Assembly: GCF_947495735.1 (NCBI RefSeq)
Contig: NZ_CANMAA010000003.1
Span: 372,001 to 436,000 of the forward strand
Source: an uncultured Pseudokineococcus sp.
GTDB lineage: Bacteria > Actinomycetota > Actinomycetes > Actinomycetales > Quadrisphaeraceae
Length of the DNA: 64,000 bases
Reading direction: 5' to 3'
Positions 42,250 to 51,035 of the stretch are shown here, in pieces (position 1 is the first letter of the stretch; each line of letters opens with the position of its first letter). Made by a program: the position numbers and the translations under genes. Below the pieces are notes generated by a model. The model did no database searches, was not told the DNA's origin, and saw only the letters and a list, made by a program, of their open reading frames with translations.

Positions 42250-43251
42250 CTACCGCCGGCCGGGGCTCTCGCGCAGCAGCGCCTCGACGTCGGCGCGGTG
42301 CGGTGCGGAGGTCGCGGCGCCGTGGCGCTGGACCGACAGCGCGGCCGCGGCCGTCGCGGTGCGCGCCGCCGCGACGAGCACCGCCTCGCCCGGCGCGCCG
42401 CCCCCGGCCCGCCCGTCGTGGGCGCGGGCCTCCTCCAGCGCGGCGACGAGGGCACCGCCGAAGGCGTCCCCCGCCCCGGTGGTGTCGACCGCCTCGACGG
42501 GCAGGCCGGGCACGTGGACGCCGTCGGGCGCCCCGTCACGGACGGCCACGAGGGCGCCCCCGGCGCCCAGGGTGACGACGACCGCCGGCACGTCCGGGAG
42601 CAGCCGGCGCACCAGGGTGCGGGCTCGCTCGACGGCGGACCCGGCGTGCTCGACGCCGTCCCCGGCCCGAGGACCGGACAGCGCGGCGGCCTCGTGCTCG
42701 TTCACGAGCAGGACGTCGACGTCCCCCAGCAGCCCCGCCGGCAGGGGCTGGACCGGTGAGGGGTTGAGCACGACGACGACGCCCGAGGAGACGGCCGCTG
42801 CGGCAGCGGCGGCCACGGTCGCCGGCGGCACCTCGAGCTGGCAGAGCAGGTGCCCCGCGCCGCGCACGACGTCGAGCTCGGCGGGGCCGAGGTCGGTGAG
42901 CCCGGCGTTCGCCCCGGGGTCCACGACGATGGCGTTCTCCCCCGACGCCGCGACGGTGATGAGCGCCGTGCCCGTGGGCCGCTCCAGCAGCCGGGTGCGG
43001 ACCTCGACGCCGGCGCCGGCGAGCGCCTCGCGCAGGCGCCGTCCCGCGCCGTCGTCGCCGACGGCTCCGACGAAGGTGGTCGCCGCGCCGCAGCGGGCCG
43101 CCGCGACGGCCTGGTTGAGCCCCTTGCCGCCGACGTGCTCGGCGCGCGAGCGCGCCAGCACCGTCTCCCCCGGGCGTGGGATCTCCTCGACGGCGAGCAC
43201 GACGTCGAGGTTCGCGCTGCCCACCACCACGACGCCGCTGCGCTCTCCCAC
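42250..43251 (-). CDS. Ribokinase-type PfkB sugar kinase
   Basis: A 333-residue PfkB-family kinase. VVVVGSANLDVVLAVEEIPR and HVGGKGLNQAVAAARCGA match ribokinases; NPSPVQPLPAGLL and DTTGAGDAFGGALVAAL supply the substrate and catalytic motifs. It phosphorylates ribose or a similar sugar. CAGGGT lies seven bases before the GTG at 43251, hence that start (an in-frame GTG at 43260 is the alternative). No ribose transporter is adjacent. Closeness to the iol region may be chance. Confidence 0.85.
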   Translation of the reverse strand: MGERSGVVVVGSANLDVVLAVEEIPRPGETVLARSRAEHVGGKGLNQAVAAARCGAATTFVGAVGDDGAGRRLREALAGAGVEVRTRLLERPTGTALITVAASGENAIVVDPGANAGLTDLGPAELDVVRGAGHLLCQLEVPPATVAAAAAAAVSSGVVVVLNPSPVQPLPAGLLGDVDVLLVNEHEAAALSGPRAGDGVEHAGSAVERARTLVRRLLPDVPAVVVTLGAGGALVAVRDGAPDGVHVPGLPVEAVDTTGAGDAFGGALVAALEEARAHDGRAGGGAPGEAVLVAAARTATAAAALSVQRHGAATSAPHRADVEALLRESPGRR

Positions 43252-43322
43252 GGCCGCCACCCTGCCGCACGGCGCGGCGCAGCGGTCGGTCCCGGCGCCG
43301 GGGCGGAGCGCTGCCGGTGCGG

Positions 43323-43742
43323 TCAGCCCTCCGGGAGGAAGAGGCAGAAGGGGTGGCCGGCCGGGTCCAGCACCACCCGCACGTCGTCCTGGGGCTGGTG
43401 CTCGGGGAGCCGGCCGCCGAGGGCGACGGCGCGGTCCGCCGCCGCGGCGAGCGAGCCGACCGGGTCGCCGCCCGCGACCTCGACGGCGACGTCGAGGTGC
43501 AGCTGCATCCGCTGGTCCCGCGGCCCGTGCGGCCAGGTCGGCGGCACGTGGTCGGCCTCGAGCTGGAACGACAGCCCGGCGCCACCGCCGGGCGGCGCGA
43601 GCATGACCCACTCCGGCTCCTCCAGGAGCACCTCCCAGCCCAGGAGCTCGCGGTAGTAGGCCGCGAGCGCGACCGGGTCGGGTCCGTCCAGCACGGTGGC
43701 GGACAGGCGCAGCGACGGGGCGGCGGTCGGGTCCGGGCTCAC
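43323..43742 (-). CDS. VOC (glyoxalase-like) family protein
   Basis: A 139-residue two-module beta-alpha-beta-beta-beta protein. LSATVLDGPDPVALAAYYRE, LGWEVLLEEPEWVMLAPPGG and DVRVVLDPAGHPFCLFLPEG are typical of the VOC superfamily, whose members bind metals or antibiotics, or isomerise small molecules. The common substrate-free annotation is the most that is safe. GTG start at 43742; the gene runs the same way as the ribokinase 70 bases away. Confidence 0.82.
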   Translation of the reverse strand: MSPDPTAAPSLRLSATVLDGPDPVALAAYYRELLGWEVLLEEPEWVMLAPPGGGAGLSFQLEADHVPPTWPHGPRDQRMQLHLDVAVEVAGGDPVGSLAAAADRAVALGGRLPEHQPQDDVRVVLDPAGHPFCLFLPEG

Positions 43743-43839
43743 GAGCGGTCCTCTCGACGACGAGTGGTCGGCTCCCGCATCCTCGCGCGATCGCGCCCGC
43801 CGCGGGGGCCGGTGCACCCGCGGAGGACGCCGCACGCGA

Positions 43840-43874
43840 CGAGGCCCCGCACCGCCGAGCGGTGCGGGGCCTCG
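43840..43874. terminator. Terminator of the epimerase gene
   Basis: Perfect 16-bp stem (CGAGGCCCCGCACCGC and complement) with a 3-base loop, 10 bases after the stop of the leftward epimerase. Confidence 0.85.
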
Positions 43875-43884
43875 TGCGGGGTGC

Positions 43885-44745
43885 TCAGACCTCGTCGCGC
43901 CAGGAGTGCTGCGGGTCGAAGCCGAGGAGCTCGCGGGCGGTGTCGATGCCGAGCAGGGTCTCGTGCTCGCCGAGCTCGCGGCGGATCTCGACGCCGGGGA
44001 AGACCTCGGCCATCAGGCCGGCGCTGGAGCGGCTCATCACCGTGTCGGCGGCCGCGATGATCGCGACGTGGGAGCCCGGGCGGTCGAGCTCGAGCCCCTT
44101 GCGCACCGCCTGCGCGCCGTCGCGGGCGTCGATGTAGCCCCACAGGTTCCACTTGCGCCGCATCGGGTCGGCGTCGAAGGACGGGAACTGCGCGTAGTCG
44201 TGCAGCTCCATGACGTTGGAGAACCGCAGGCCCACCATGGTCAGCTCGGGGTCCCACCGGCACAGGTGGTGCGCCATCTCCTCCTCGAGGGTCTTCACGA
44301 GGGAGTAGGTCGAGCCGGGGCGGGCGCGGTAGGCCTCGTCGACCGGCGCGTAGGGCGGCGGCTCGTCGAAGGGGAGGCCGAGGACGGTCTCGCTCGAGGC
44401 CCACACGACGTGCTTCACGCCGGCGGCCCGGGCGGCCGTCTGCACGTTCCACGACGCCGCCATGTTGTTGGCGAAGGTCGCCGAGTTGGGCACGATCCCC
44501 GGCGCTGGGACGGCGGCCATGTGCGCGACGGCGTCGACGCGCCCCTCGCGCTCGTCGGTGCGGCCGCCGATGACCTCGACGACCTGCGCCTGGTCGGTGA
44601 GGTCGACCACCAGCAGGCCCTCGGGCGACTCCGGCGTGCGGGCGCGGTCCACGGGCAGGACGTCCCACCCGTGCTCGCGCAGGTCCGCCGTGACGGCGCG
44701 GCCGAGCTTGCCGGCCGCCCCGGTGACGACGACGCGGCCGGTCAC
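43885..44745 (-). CDS. NAD-dependent epimerase/dehydratase (extended SDR)
   Basis: A 286-residue SDR protein. The nucleotide-binding start is VVVTGAAGKLGRAVTADL; the catalytic Ser is in VVWASSETVLG and the Tyr-Lys pair in STYSLVKTLEE. Gene pattern and length fit sugar-acid or uronate dehydrogenase/UDP-glucose-4-epimerase-like relatives. The substrate is not predictable. It starts with GTG at 44745 and is framed by terminators on both sides, so it is probably monocistronic. Confidence 0.85.
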   Translation of the reverse strand: MTGRVVVTGAAGKLGRAVTADLREHGWDVLPVDRARTPESPEGLLVVDLTDQAQVVEVIGGRTDEREGRVDAVAHMAAVPAPGIVPNSATFANNMAASWNVQTAARAAGVKHVVWASSETVLGLPFDEPPPYAPVDEAYRARPGSTYSLVKTLEEEMAHHLCRWDPELTMVGLRFSNVMELHDYAQFPSFDADPMRRKWNLWGYIDARDGAQAVRKGLELDRPGSHVAIIAAADTVMSRSSAGLMAEVFPGVEIRRELGEHETLLGIDTARELLGFDPQHSWRDEV

Positions 44746-44888
44746 CGGTCGCCCGCCACCGGGACGAGGGCGGGAGCCGGCGCGGGTGCCCGCAGCGGTG
44801 CGGTCGGGGTGTGAGGGCTCATGCGGGCGACCGTCCCACCGCCGCAGGGCTCGCGCACCCCGGCGCCGCGCCCCGCGGCGCAGACGCC

Positions 44889-44923
44889 GACGGCGCCCGT
44901 CCCCGGTGGGGACGGGCGCCGTC
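44889..44923. terminator. Terminator of the subtilase gene
   Basis: Perfect 16-bp stem (GACGGCGCCCGTCCCC and complement) with a GGT loop, 20 bases past the protease stop. Confidence 0.85.
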
Positions 44924-44942
44924 GGTCGTCAGCCGTGCGCGG

Positions 44943-46451
44943 TCAGCGCACCGTCACCGCGGCGAGGGCGTCCACGAGGCCCTCGCCGAAGTAGGAGTTG
45001 TCCTCGACCGAGCCCGCGCAGGGCGCGGTCGTGGGCGACGCCGGCGTCGCCGGGCACGCCGTGTCGGTGGCCTGCTCCTCGAGCAGCGCCCGCAGCTCGG
45101 CCGGCGTGGCGCCGGGGTGCGTCGTCGCCAGCAGCGCGAGCACGCCGGCCACGTGCGGGGAGGCCATCGACGTGCCGGAGATCGACGCGTACCCGGACGG
45201 GGAGACGCTCAGGGGGAAGGTCGAGACGACCGCGCTGCCCGGGGCGGCGACGTCGATGACGCCCGCGCCGTAGTTGGAGAAGGCGGACAGCGTGCCGGCG
45301 GACGTCGTCGAGGAGACGGTGACGACGCCGGGCAGCTCGGTGGGCATGTCGACGCAGCCGGTGACGTCGCGGCCCGGGATGGCGCCGCTGCCGTCGTTGG
45401 GGCTCGAGCTGCTGGTCGTCTTGTTCGCGAGGTCGTACCGCGAGTTGCCGGCCGCGGCCGCGCTCACGACGCCCTGCTCCTGGGAGTAGGCGACGGCGCG
45501 CTCGACGGCCTCACGGGCGGCGGCCTGGTCCACCTCGTCGTCGCACCAGAACTCCCACGGGTCGACGTAGTAGCTGTTGTTGGTGACCTCGAAGCCCTCC
45601 TCCGCGGCGTGCATGAAGCCGCAGATGGCCGACTCCGGGAAGATGAAGCCCTCGGCGCTGACGACCTTGACGGCGGCCAGCGTGACGCCCGGGGCGACGC
45701 CGACGATCCCCTCGCCGTTCTCCGCCGCGCCGATCGTGCCCGCCACGTGGGTGCCGTGGTAGGCGCCCGCGAAGGGCAGGTGGGCGCCCTCGCTGCCGTC
45801 GAAGCGGCCGCCGCCCGTGCAGTCGCCCGAGAGGCTGCGGTCCACGCGGCCCGCGAGGTCGGGGTGGGTGTCGTCGATGCCGTCGTCCAGGACGCCGACG
45901 ACGACGTCCGGACTGCCGGGCTCGACGGCGTTCGCGCGGTCGGCGCCGATGGCGGCCATGTCGTACTGCAGCGCCTCGCCCGGGTCGGGCACGTCCACCT
46001 GCGCCGCCTCGACGCCCGTGCGGCCGCCGAGCCCGCGCAGGTCGGTGCGCTGCGGCTGCGCGCCGGGGCCGCGCAGGCGACCGGGGACGCCCTCGACGAC
46101 GGGCACCGTGCGCGTGGGGCCGACGGAGTCGACGAGCGCGGAGAAGTGCCCGCCGAGCACCTGGTCGCGGAAGGCCGGGTTCGCCGAGCGGGCCACGACG
46201 ACGCCGATCTCCGGGTAGTCGACGACGGTGGCCCCGCCCGCACGGGCGACGGCCACGCGCACGCGGGCGACCGCGCTCTGCGTGGCGTCGGTGTTGACGA
46301 CGTAGCTCATGACCCCCTCGCCCGGTGCGGTGCGGGTGATCGGCTCCGCCGCAGCGGGACCGGCGACAGCCGTGGCGGTGGCGGCGCCGGAGAGCGCCAG
46401 GGCGAGGACGGCCGCGGTCGCGCGTCCGGCACGGCGGTGTGCGTGGGTCAC
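44943..46451 (-). CDS. Secreted subtilisin-like serine protease (S8)
   Basis: A 502-residue exported protease. The Sec signal peptide ends around AVAGPAAAEP; an inhibitor-I9-like propeptide follows (VMSYVVNTDATQSAVARVRV). The catalytic triad is clear: Asp in VVVGVLDDGIDDTHPDL, His in YHGTHVAGTIG and Ser in ISGTSMASPHVAGVLA. Several Cys residues near CTGGG, CGFMH, CDDE and CVDMP suggest disulfides, fitting with an extracellular life. AGGAGAT precedes the GTG at 46451. A 20-bp tandem repeat lies in the upstream gap. Confidence 0.92.
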   Translation of the reverse strand: MTHAHRRAGRATAAVLALALSGAATATAVAGPAAAEPITRTAPGEGVMSYVVNTDATQSAVARVRVAVARAGGATVVDYPEIGVVVARSANPAFRDQVLGGHFSALVDSVGPTRTVPVVEGVPGRLRGPGAQPQRTDLRGLGGRTGVEAAQVDVPDPGEALQYDMAAIGADRANAVEPGSPDVVVGVLDDGIDDTHPDLAGRVDRSLSGDCTGGGRFDGSEGAHLPFAGAYHGTHVAGTIGAAENGEGIVGVAPGVTLAAVKVVSAEGFIFPESAICGFMHAAEEGFEVTNNSYYVDPWEFWCDDEVDQAAAREAVERAVAYSQEQGVVSAAAAGNSRYDLANKTTSSSSPNDGSGAIPGRDVTGCVDMPTELPGVVTVSSTTSAGTLSAFSNYGAGVIDVAAPGSAVVSTFPLSVSPSGYASISGTSMASPHVAGVLALLATTHPGATPAELRALLEEQATDTACPATPASPTTAPCAGSVEDNSYFGEGLVDALAAVTVR

Positions 46452-46535
46452 AGGGGATCTCCTGGGTCGGTGGCCGGCCCCGGGGCGGGGGCCGCGCAGA
46501 CCGTACGTCGAGGCACCGACATCCGGGGCGCAGCG

Positions 46536-46614
46536 GTCGCATCCCGGGCACACCAGTCGCATCCCGGGCACACCAGTCGCATCCCGGGCACACCAGTCGC
46601 ATCCCGGGCACACC
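46536..46614. repeat. 20-bp tandem repeat, four copies
   Basis: Four nearly exact copies of GTCGCATCCCGGGCACACCA lie between the convergent-to-divergent ends of purB and the protease promoter region. Each holds the CCCGGG palindrome. The leftward frame through it gives a Cys-rich repeat (CPGCDWCARDATGVPGMRLV), which I do not regard as coding. Confidence 0.9.
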
Positions 46615-46668
46615 GGGCGAACACCAGGTGCGCGCCGCCGTCGCGGCCCGCCCGGGCGCCCGGCGGCG

Positions 46669-48117
46669 TCAGCCCAGCTCGTCGACCAGCCGCGCCGCGA
46701 GGCCGGTGTACGTCGCGGGGGTCAGGTCCGCCAGGCGCGCGGCCACGTCGTCGGGCAGGCCGAGGCCGGCGACGAACTCGCGCATCGCGGGGCCGTCGAC
46801 GCGACGGCCGCGGGTGAGCTCCTTGACGCGCTCGTACGGCTCGTCCATGCCCGGCGTCCCCGCGATCGCCTGCGCGCGCATCACCGACTGGACGGCCTCG
46901 CCGAGGACCTCCCAGTTGGCGTCGAGGTCGGTCGCCATGACCTCCGCGGCGACGTCGAGCCCGCGCAGCCCGCGGCGCACGTTGTCGAGCGCGAGCAGCG
47001 AGTGGCCGACGGCCGTGCCGATGTTGCGCTGCATCGAGGAGTCGGTGAGGTCGCGCTGCAGCCGCGACGTCACGAGGGTCGAGGCGAGCACGTCGAGCAG
47101 GGCGTTCGAGACCTCGAGGTTCGCCTCGGCGTTCTCGAAGCGGATCGGGTTCACCTTGTGCGGCATCGTCGAGGAGCCGGTCGAGCCGTGGGCGCCGAGC
47201 TGCTGGCGGAAGTACCCGGTGGAGATGTAGCTCCACACGTCGGTGCAGAGGTTGTGGAGCACCCGGTTGAAGCGGGCGAGGTCGGCGTACAGCTCGGCCT
47301 GCCAGTCGTGGGACTCGATCTGCGTGGTCAGCGGGTTCCACGTCAGCCCGAGGTGCTCGACGAAGTCCTGGCCGACGCGCGGCCAGTCGACGTCCGGCAG
47401 CGCCGCGACGTGCGCGCCGTAGGTGCCCGTGGCGCCGTTGATCTTGCCGAGGAACTCCGCGCCCTCGACCCGGCGCAGCTGGCGGCGCAGCCGGGAGGCG
47501 AGGACGGCGAGCTCCTTGCCGAGCGTCGTCGGTGTCGCGGGCTGGCCGTGGGTGCGGGCGAGCATCGGGACGTCGGCGCTCGCGCGCGCCATCTCGGCGA
47601 CCTGGTCGACCAGCGCCATCGCGGCCGGCAGCCACACCTGCTGCACCGCCCCGCGGACCATCAGCGCGTAGGAGAGGTTGTTGACGTCCTCGCTCGTGCA
47701 GCAGAAGTGGACGAGCGCCTCGGCGCCCTCGAGCGAGGTGCCCTCCAGGTTCCGGGCGACGTAGTACTCGACGGCCTTGACGTCGTGCGCCGTCTCGCGC
47801 TCGAGCGCGGCCAGCTCGGCGACGGAGTCGGCGTCGAAGCGCTCCACCAGCCCGCGCAGCGCGGCGACGTCGTCCGCGGTCGGCTGCGGGGCGCCCGGCA
47901 CGACGCCCGTCAGGTGCAGCAGCCACTCGACCTCGACGTGGACGCGCTCGCGGTTCAGCGCCGCCTCGGACAGGTGCTCCACCAGCGGCGCGACGACGCC
48001 GCGGTAGCGCCCGTCCAGCGCCCCGAGGGGGATGCCGGCGTCGGCCAGCGGGGTCGAGGTGGGCCCGGTGGTCGGAGTGGTCTGGGCTGCGGCGGGCGCG
48101 TCGGTCACGGCGGTCAT
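46669..48117 (-). CDS. purB: Adenylosuccinate lyase
   Basis: A 482-residue fumarase/aspartase-superfamily enzyme acting twice in purine synthesis: it frees fumarate from SAICAR and from adenylosuccinate. The signature loop is GSSTMPHKVNPIRFEN; THGQPATPTTLGKELAV and TSEDVNNLSYAL are further active-site segments. It is longer at the N-terminus than the typical 430-residue form and resembles the E. coli-type PurB. The ATG at 48117 is 38 bases after larC on the same strand, so a housekeeping gene ends the nickel-cofactor operon. Confidence 0.94.
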   Translation of the reverse strand: MTAVTDAPAAAQTTPTTGPTSTPLADAGIPLGALDGRYRGVVAPLVEHLSEAALNRERVHVEVEWLLHLTGVVPGAPQPTADDVAALRGLVERFDADSVAELAALERETAHDVKAVEYYVARNLEGTSLEGAEALVHFCCTSEDVNNLSYALMVRGAVQQVWLPAAMALVDQVAEMARASADVPMLARTHGQPATPTTLGKELAVLASRLRRQLRRVEGAEFLGKINGATGTYGAHVAALPDVDWPRVGQDFVEHLGLTWNPLTTQIESHDWQAELYADLARFNRVLHNLCTDVWSYISTGYFRQQLGAHGSTGSSTMPHKVNPIRFENAEANLEVSNALLDVLASTLVTSRLQRDLTDSSMQRNIGTAVGHSLLALDNVRRGLRGLDVAAEVMATDLDANWEVLGEAVQSVMRAQAIAGTPGMDEPYERVKELTRGRRVDGPAMREFVAGLGLPDDVAARLADLTPATYTGLAARLVDELG

Positions 48118-48155
48118 GGTCCCAGAGCCGGGAGGCAGGGAGGTCCCGCCCGGGC

Positions 48156-49460
48156 TCAGGTCTGCGGCGCGCCCGGGGGCGGCCACGGGCCCCCGGCGAC
48201 CAGGCCGGCGGCGCGGCCCGCCGCGCGGGCCTCGTCCAGCACGTCGGCCACCGCCGCCCCCGACCGCCGCGCGGCCGCGAGCGCGTCCTCGAACTCCGGC
48301 GTCGCCTGGAGCACGGCGCCGTCCCGGTGGCCCACCTTCACGCGCACCTGCCCGCCCGCGGTCCTCACCGGCCGCCAGTCCCGCTGCAGGACGTCGCGCT
48401 CGACGCGCCCCCGCCGCACGCCCAGGGTGCTCGTGAGCTCCAGCACCCGCGCGGAGAGCCCGGAGGCCGAGGCCGGCGCGGCCAGGACGCTCAGCACGTG
48501 GCCGGGGCGGCCCTTCTTCATGAGCACGGGCGTGAGCCAGGCGTCCAGGGCGCCCTCGGCCAGGAGGTGGTGCAGGACGTCCGGCCAGACGCGCGGGTCG
48601 AGGTCGTCGACCGTCGCCTCGAGGACGACCACGTCCTCGCGCCCTCCCCCGTCGACCGGCGCGCCGGCTCCGGCCCGCGCCGCCGCAGCCGCGCCCAGCA
48701 CGACCCGCGTGACGTTCGCCCGCCCCGGCACGTCGCGCGTCCCCGCGCCCTGGCCCGACGCCCGGACGTCCATCCGCGGCAGCGCCCCGGTCCTCGTGCA
48801 CAGGGCGGTGAGCAGAGCGGCGCCCGTGGGCGTCGTCAGCTCGCCCTCGCCGCCGCCGAGGACGTCCCACCCCCGCACGAGCTGGAGGACGGCGGGCACG
48901 GGCACCGGCAGCACCCCGTGGGCGGCGCGGACGGTGCCGCTGCCCAGGGCCATCGGGGAGGTGACGAGCTCCTCGACGCCGAGGTCCTCCAGCGCGGCGC
49001 AGCAGCCGACGACGTCGGCCACGGCGTCGAGCGCCCCGACCTCGTGGAAGTGCACGTCCTCGGGCGGCATCCCGTGGACGCGACCCTCCGCCTCCGCGAG
49101 CCGCGCGAAGACGGCCAGCGCACGGTCCCGGACGCCTGCGGGCAGCTCCGCGTCCCCGATCATCTGCGCGACGGCGGCCCACGTCCGGTGCGGGGGGTCG
49201 GCGACGAGCACCTCCACGTCGAGCTTCGACGCCAGCAGCCCGGCCCGCTCGACGTCGTGGACGCCGAGGCGCACGGAGCCGGGGACGACCGCGTCGACGC
49301 AGCGCTGCACGGACGCCAGGTCGGCCCCGGCGTCGAGCAGCGCCCCCAGCAGCATGTCGCCGGCGACGCCCGCCGACGCGTCGACCCACGCGAGCAACCC
49401 GCCGCCCCCGGTCGGGCTCGCGTCCGTCCCGCGGGGCGAGGGGGCGTCGCCGGAGGCCAT
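48156..49460 (-). CDS. larC: Nickel insertion protein for the pincer cofactor
   Basis: A 434-residue LarC protein, which inserts nickel in the last step of making the nickel-pincer nucleotide. LLAWVDASAGVAGDMLLGAL, HFHEVGALDAVADVVG (His-rich metal site), GELTTPTGAALLTAL and VVVLEATVDDLDPRVWP are family landmarks. In Lactobacillus the gene is split by a programmed frameshift (larC1/larC2); here the frame is continuous. The ATG overlaps the larB stop by one base (TGATG). Confidence 0.92.
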   Translation of the reverse strand: MASGDAPSPRGTDASPTGGGGLLAWVDASAGVAGDMLLGALLDAGADLASVQRCVDAVVPGSVRLGVHDVERAGLLASKLDVEVLVADPPHRTWAAVAQMIGDAELPAGVRDRALAVFARLAEAEGRVHGMPPEDVHFHEVGALDAVADVVGCCAALEDLGVEELVTSPMALGSGTVRAAHGVLPVPVPAVLQLVRGWDVLGGGEGELTTPTGAALLTALCTRTGALPRMDVRASGQGAGTRDVPGRANVTRVVLGAAAAARAGAGAPVDGGGREDVVVLEATVDDLDPRVWPDVLHHLLAEGALDAWLTPVLMKKGRPGHVLSVLAAPASASGLSARVLELTSTLGVRRGRVERDVLQRDWRPVRTAGGQVRVKVGHRDGAVLQATPEFEDALAAARRSGAAVADVLDEARAAGRAAGLVAGGPWPPPGAPQT

Positions 49461-50155
49461 CACGACGCCGCGACCTGCGCGGCCACGTGGCCCGCGCCGT
49501 AGCCGTTGTCGATGCCGACCACGCTGACGCCCGGCGCGCAGGCGCTGAGCATCGTGAGCAGCGGCGTGATCCCGGCGAAGGAGCTCCCGTAGCCGACCGA
49601 TGTCGGGACGGCGACGACCGGCGCGCTCACCAGCCCCGCCACCACCCCGGGCAGGGCGCCGTCCATCCCGGCGACGACGACGAGCACCCGGGCCCGTCGG
49701 AGCAGGTCGAGGTGGCCGAGGACCCGGTGCAGTCCCGCGACCCCGACGTCGACGACGAGCTCGCACGCGCGCCCGAGGTGGCGCGCGGTGTGCAGGGCCT
49801 CGAGGGCCACGGGCAGGTCGGAGGTCCCCGCCGCGACGACGACGACCAGCCCGCCCCGGGGCTCGGGCGGCTCCGCGGGCACGACGACGAGGCGGGCCTC
49901 CGGCTCGTGCCGGGCGCCCGGCAGCTGCGCGAGCAGCGGCTCGACCTGGTCCGCGCGCACCCGGGTGAACAGGGTCGGCTGGCCCGAGCGCGCGATCGCC
50001 GCGGCGATCGCCGTCAGCTGGTCGACCGTCTTGCCCTCGCAGAAGACGGCCTCCGCGTACCCGCGGCGGGCGAGGCGGTCGGTGTCGAGCTCGGCGACGT
50101 CGAGGAGGGGCTGGGGCGGCTGCCAGTCCTGCTGGCCCTGCGCGCCGTCAGCCAC
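49460..50155 (-). CDS. larB: Nicotinate mononucleotide carboxylase/hydrolase of nickel-pincer synthesis
   Basis: A 231-residue PurE-like protein. LarB carboxylates the pyridine ring of nicotinic acid adenine dinucleotide and releases AMP, the first step to the pincer cofactor. AEAVFCEGKTVDQLTAIAAA, VVVVAAGTSDLPVALEA and VPTSVGYGSSFAGITPLLTM, then GIDNGYGAGHVAA, match the family closely. The GTG at 50155 lies inside the end of larE (8-base overlap), consistent with a coupled larE-larB-larC unit. Confidence 0.92.
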   Translation of the reverse strand: MADGAQGQQDWQPPQPLLDVAELDTDRLARRGYAEAVFCEGKTVDQLTAIAAAIARSGQPTLFTRVRADQVEPLLAQLPGARHEPEARLVVVPAEPPEPRGGLVVVVAAGTSDLPVALEALHTARHLGRACELVVDVGVAGLHRVLGHLDLLRRARVLVVVAGMDGALPGVVAGLVSAPVVAVPTSVGYGSSFAGITPLLTMLSACAPGVSVVGIDNGYGAGHVAAQVAAS

Positions 50156-51035
50156 CGCGCACCTCGACCAGCGGCAGGGTGAAGGCGCCGCTCTGGAGCC
50201 CGCTCAGGTCCACGGTGACGAAGCGGAAGCCCGCGGCGCGCACCGCGGCGACGACCTCCGCGCGCCGCGGCTCCTCGACGAGCGCGGCCAGCAGCTCGGT
50301 GCCCAGCTCGAGCCGGGCGACGTCGCCGTGGTGGCGCACCCGCACCTCTCGCAGGCCGAGGTCGTGCAGCGCCGCCTCGGCGCGCTCGACCTGCCCCAGC
50401 CGCTCCGGGGTGACCTCGGTGCCGTGCGGGATGCGGGAGGCCAGGCACGGCGCGGCGGGCTTGTCGGCGGACGGCAGGCGGAGCAGCCGGGCCACGCGCC
50501 GCACGTCCGTCTTGCCCATCCCGGCGTCGGCCAGGGGCCGCAGGACGCCGTGCTCGAGCGCCGCGCGCGCCCCGGGGCGGTCGCGGCGCAGGAGGTCGTC
50601 GGCGTTCTCCCCGTGGGCGACGGCGGCCAGCCCCTGCGCGGCCACGACCCGCTCGTCGATGCGCGTGAAGAGCTCGTCCTTGCAGTGGAAGCAGCGGTCC
50701 GGGCCGTTGGCCCGGTAGGCGGGCGAGTCGCCCTCCTCGGTGGGCACCTCGAGGACCTCGACGCCGACGGCCGCGGCCACGCCGCGGGCGGCCTCGAGCT
50801 CGCGCGCGGCCAGGCTCGGCGACACCCCGACGAGCGCGAGCACCCGGTCGGCGCCGAGCGCGAGCGCGCCCAGGGCGAGCACGACGGAGGAGTCGACGCC
50901 CCCGGAGAAGGCGACCCCCAGGCGACCGGCGTCCCCGCAGGCGCCCCGCAGCTGCTCGACGACCGCCCGGGCGCCGGGCTCCTCGGCGAGGACGTCGGCC
51001 CCCAGGGGCTCTGCGCGCAGCTCCACGTCCGTCAC
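50148..51035 (-). CDS. larE: ATP-dependent sulfur transferase of nickel-pincer synthesis
   Basis: A 295-residue PP-loop pyrophosphatase. The ATP motif is SGGVDSS (residues 44-50). LarE puts two sulfur atoms on the pyridine dicarboxylate, either by sacrificing its own Cys or with an iron-sulfur cluster. Here PCLASRIPHG supplies Cys197, equivalent by position to the sacrificial Cys of L. plantarum LarE. A Cys-x-x-Cys pair (Cys115, Cys118 in RCFHCKDEL) is also present, so a three-Cys cluster-type mechanism is possible. The GTG overlaps the stop of the transporter gene. Confidence 0.92.
   Translation of the reverse strand: MTDVELRAEPLGADVLAEEPGARAVVEQLRGACGDAGRLGVAFSGGVDSSVVLALGALALGADRVLALVGVSPSLAARELEAARGVAAAVGVEVLEVPTEEGDSPAYRANGPDRCFHCKDELFTRIDERVVAAQGLAAVAHGENADDLLRRDRPGARAALEHGVLRPLADAGMGKTDVRRVARLLRLPSADKPAAPCLASRIPHGTEVTPERLGQVERAEAALHDLGLREVRVRHHGDVARLELGTELLAALVEEPRRAEVVAAVRAAGFRFVTVDLSGLQSGAFTLPLVEVRGG

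Noticed and set aside
46536-46614. CRISPR array
   Set aside because: Copies are directly adjacent without unique spacers, and no cas gene is present.
46448-47926. A Cys-rich repeat protein over the 20-bp array
   Set aside because: The repeat translates to CPGCDWCARD-like units by chance; the rest is antisense to or out of frame with purB.
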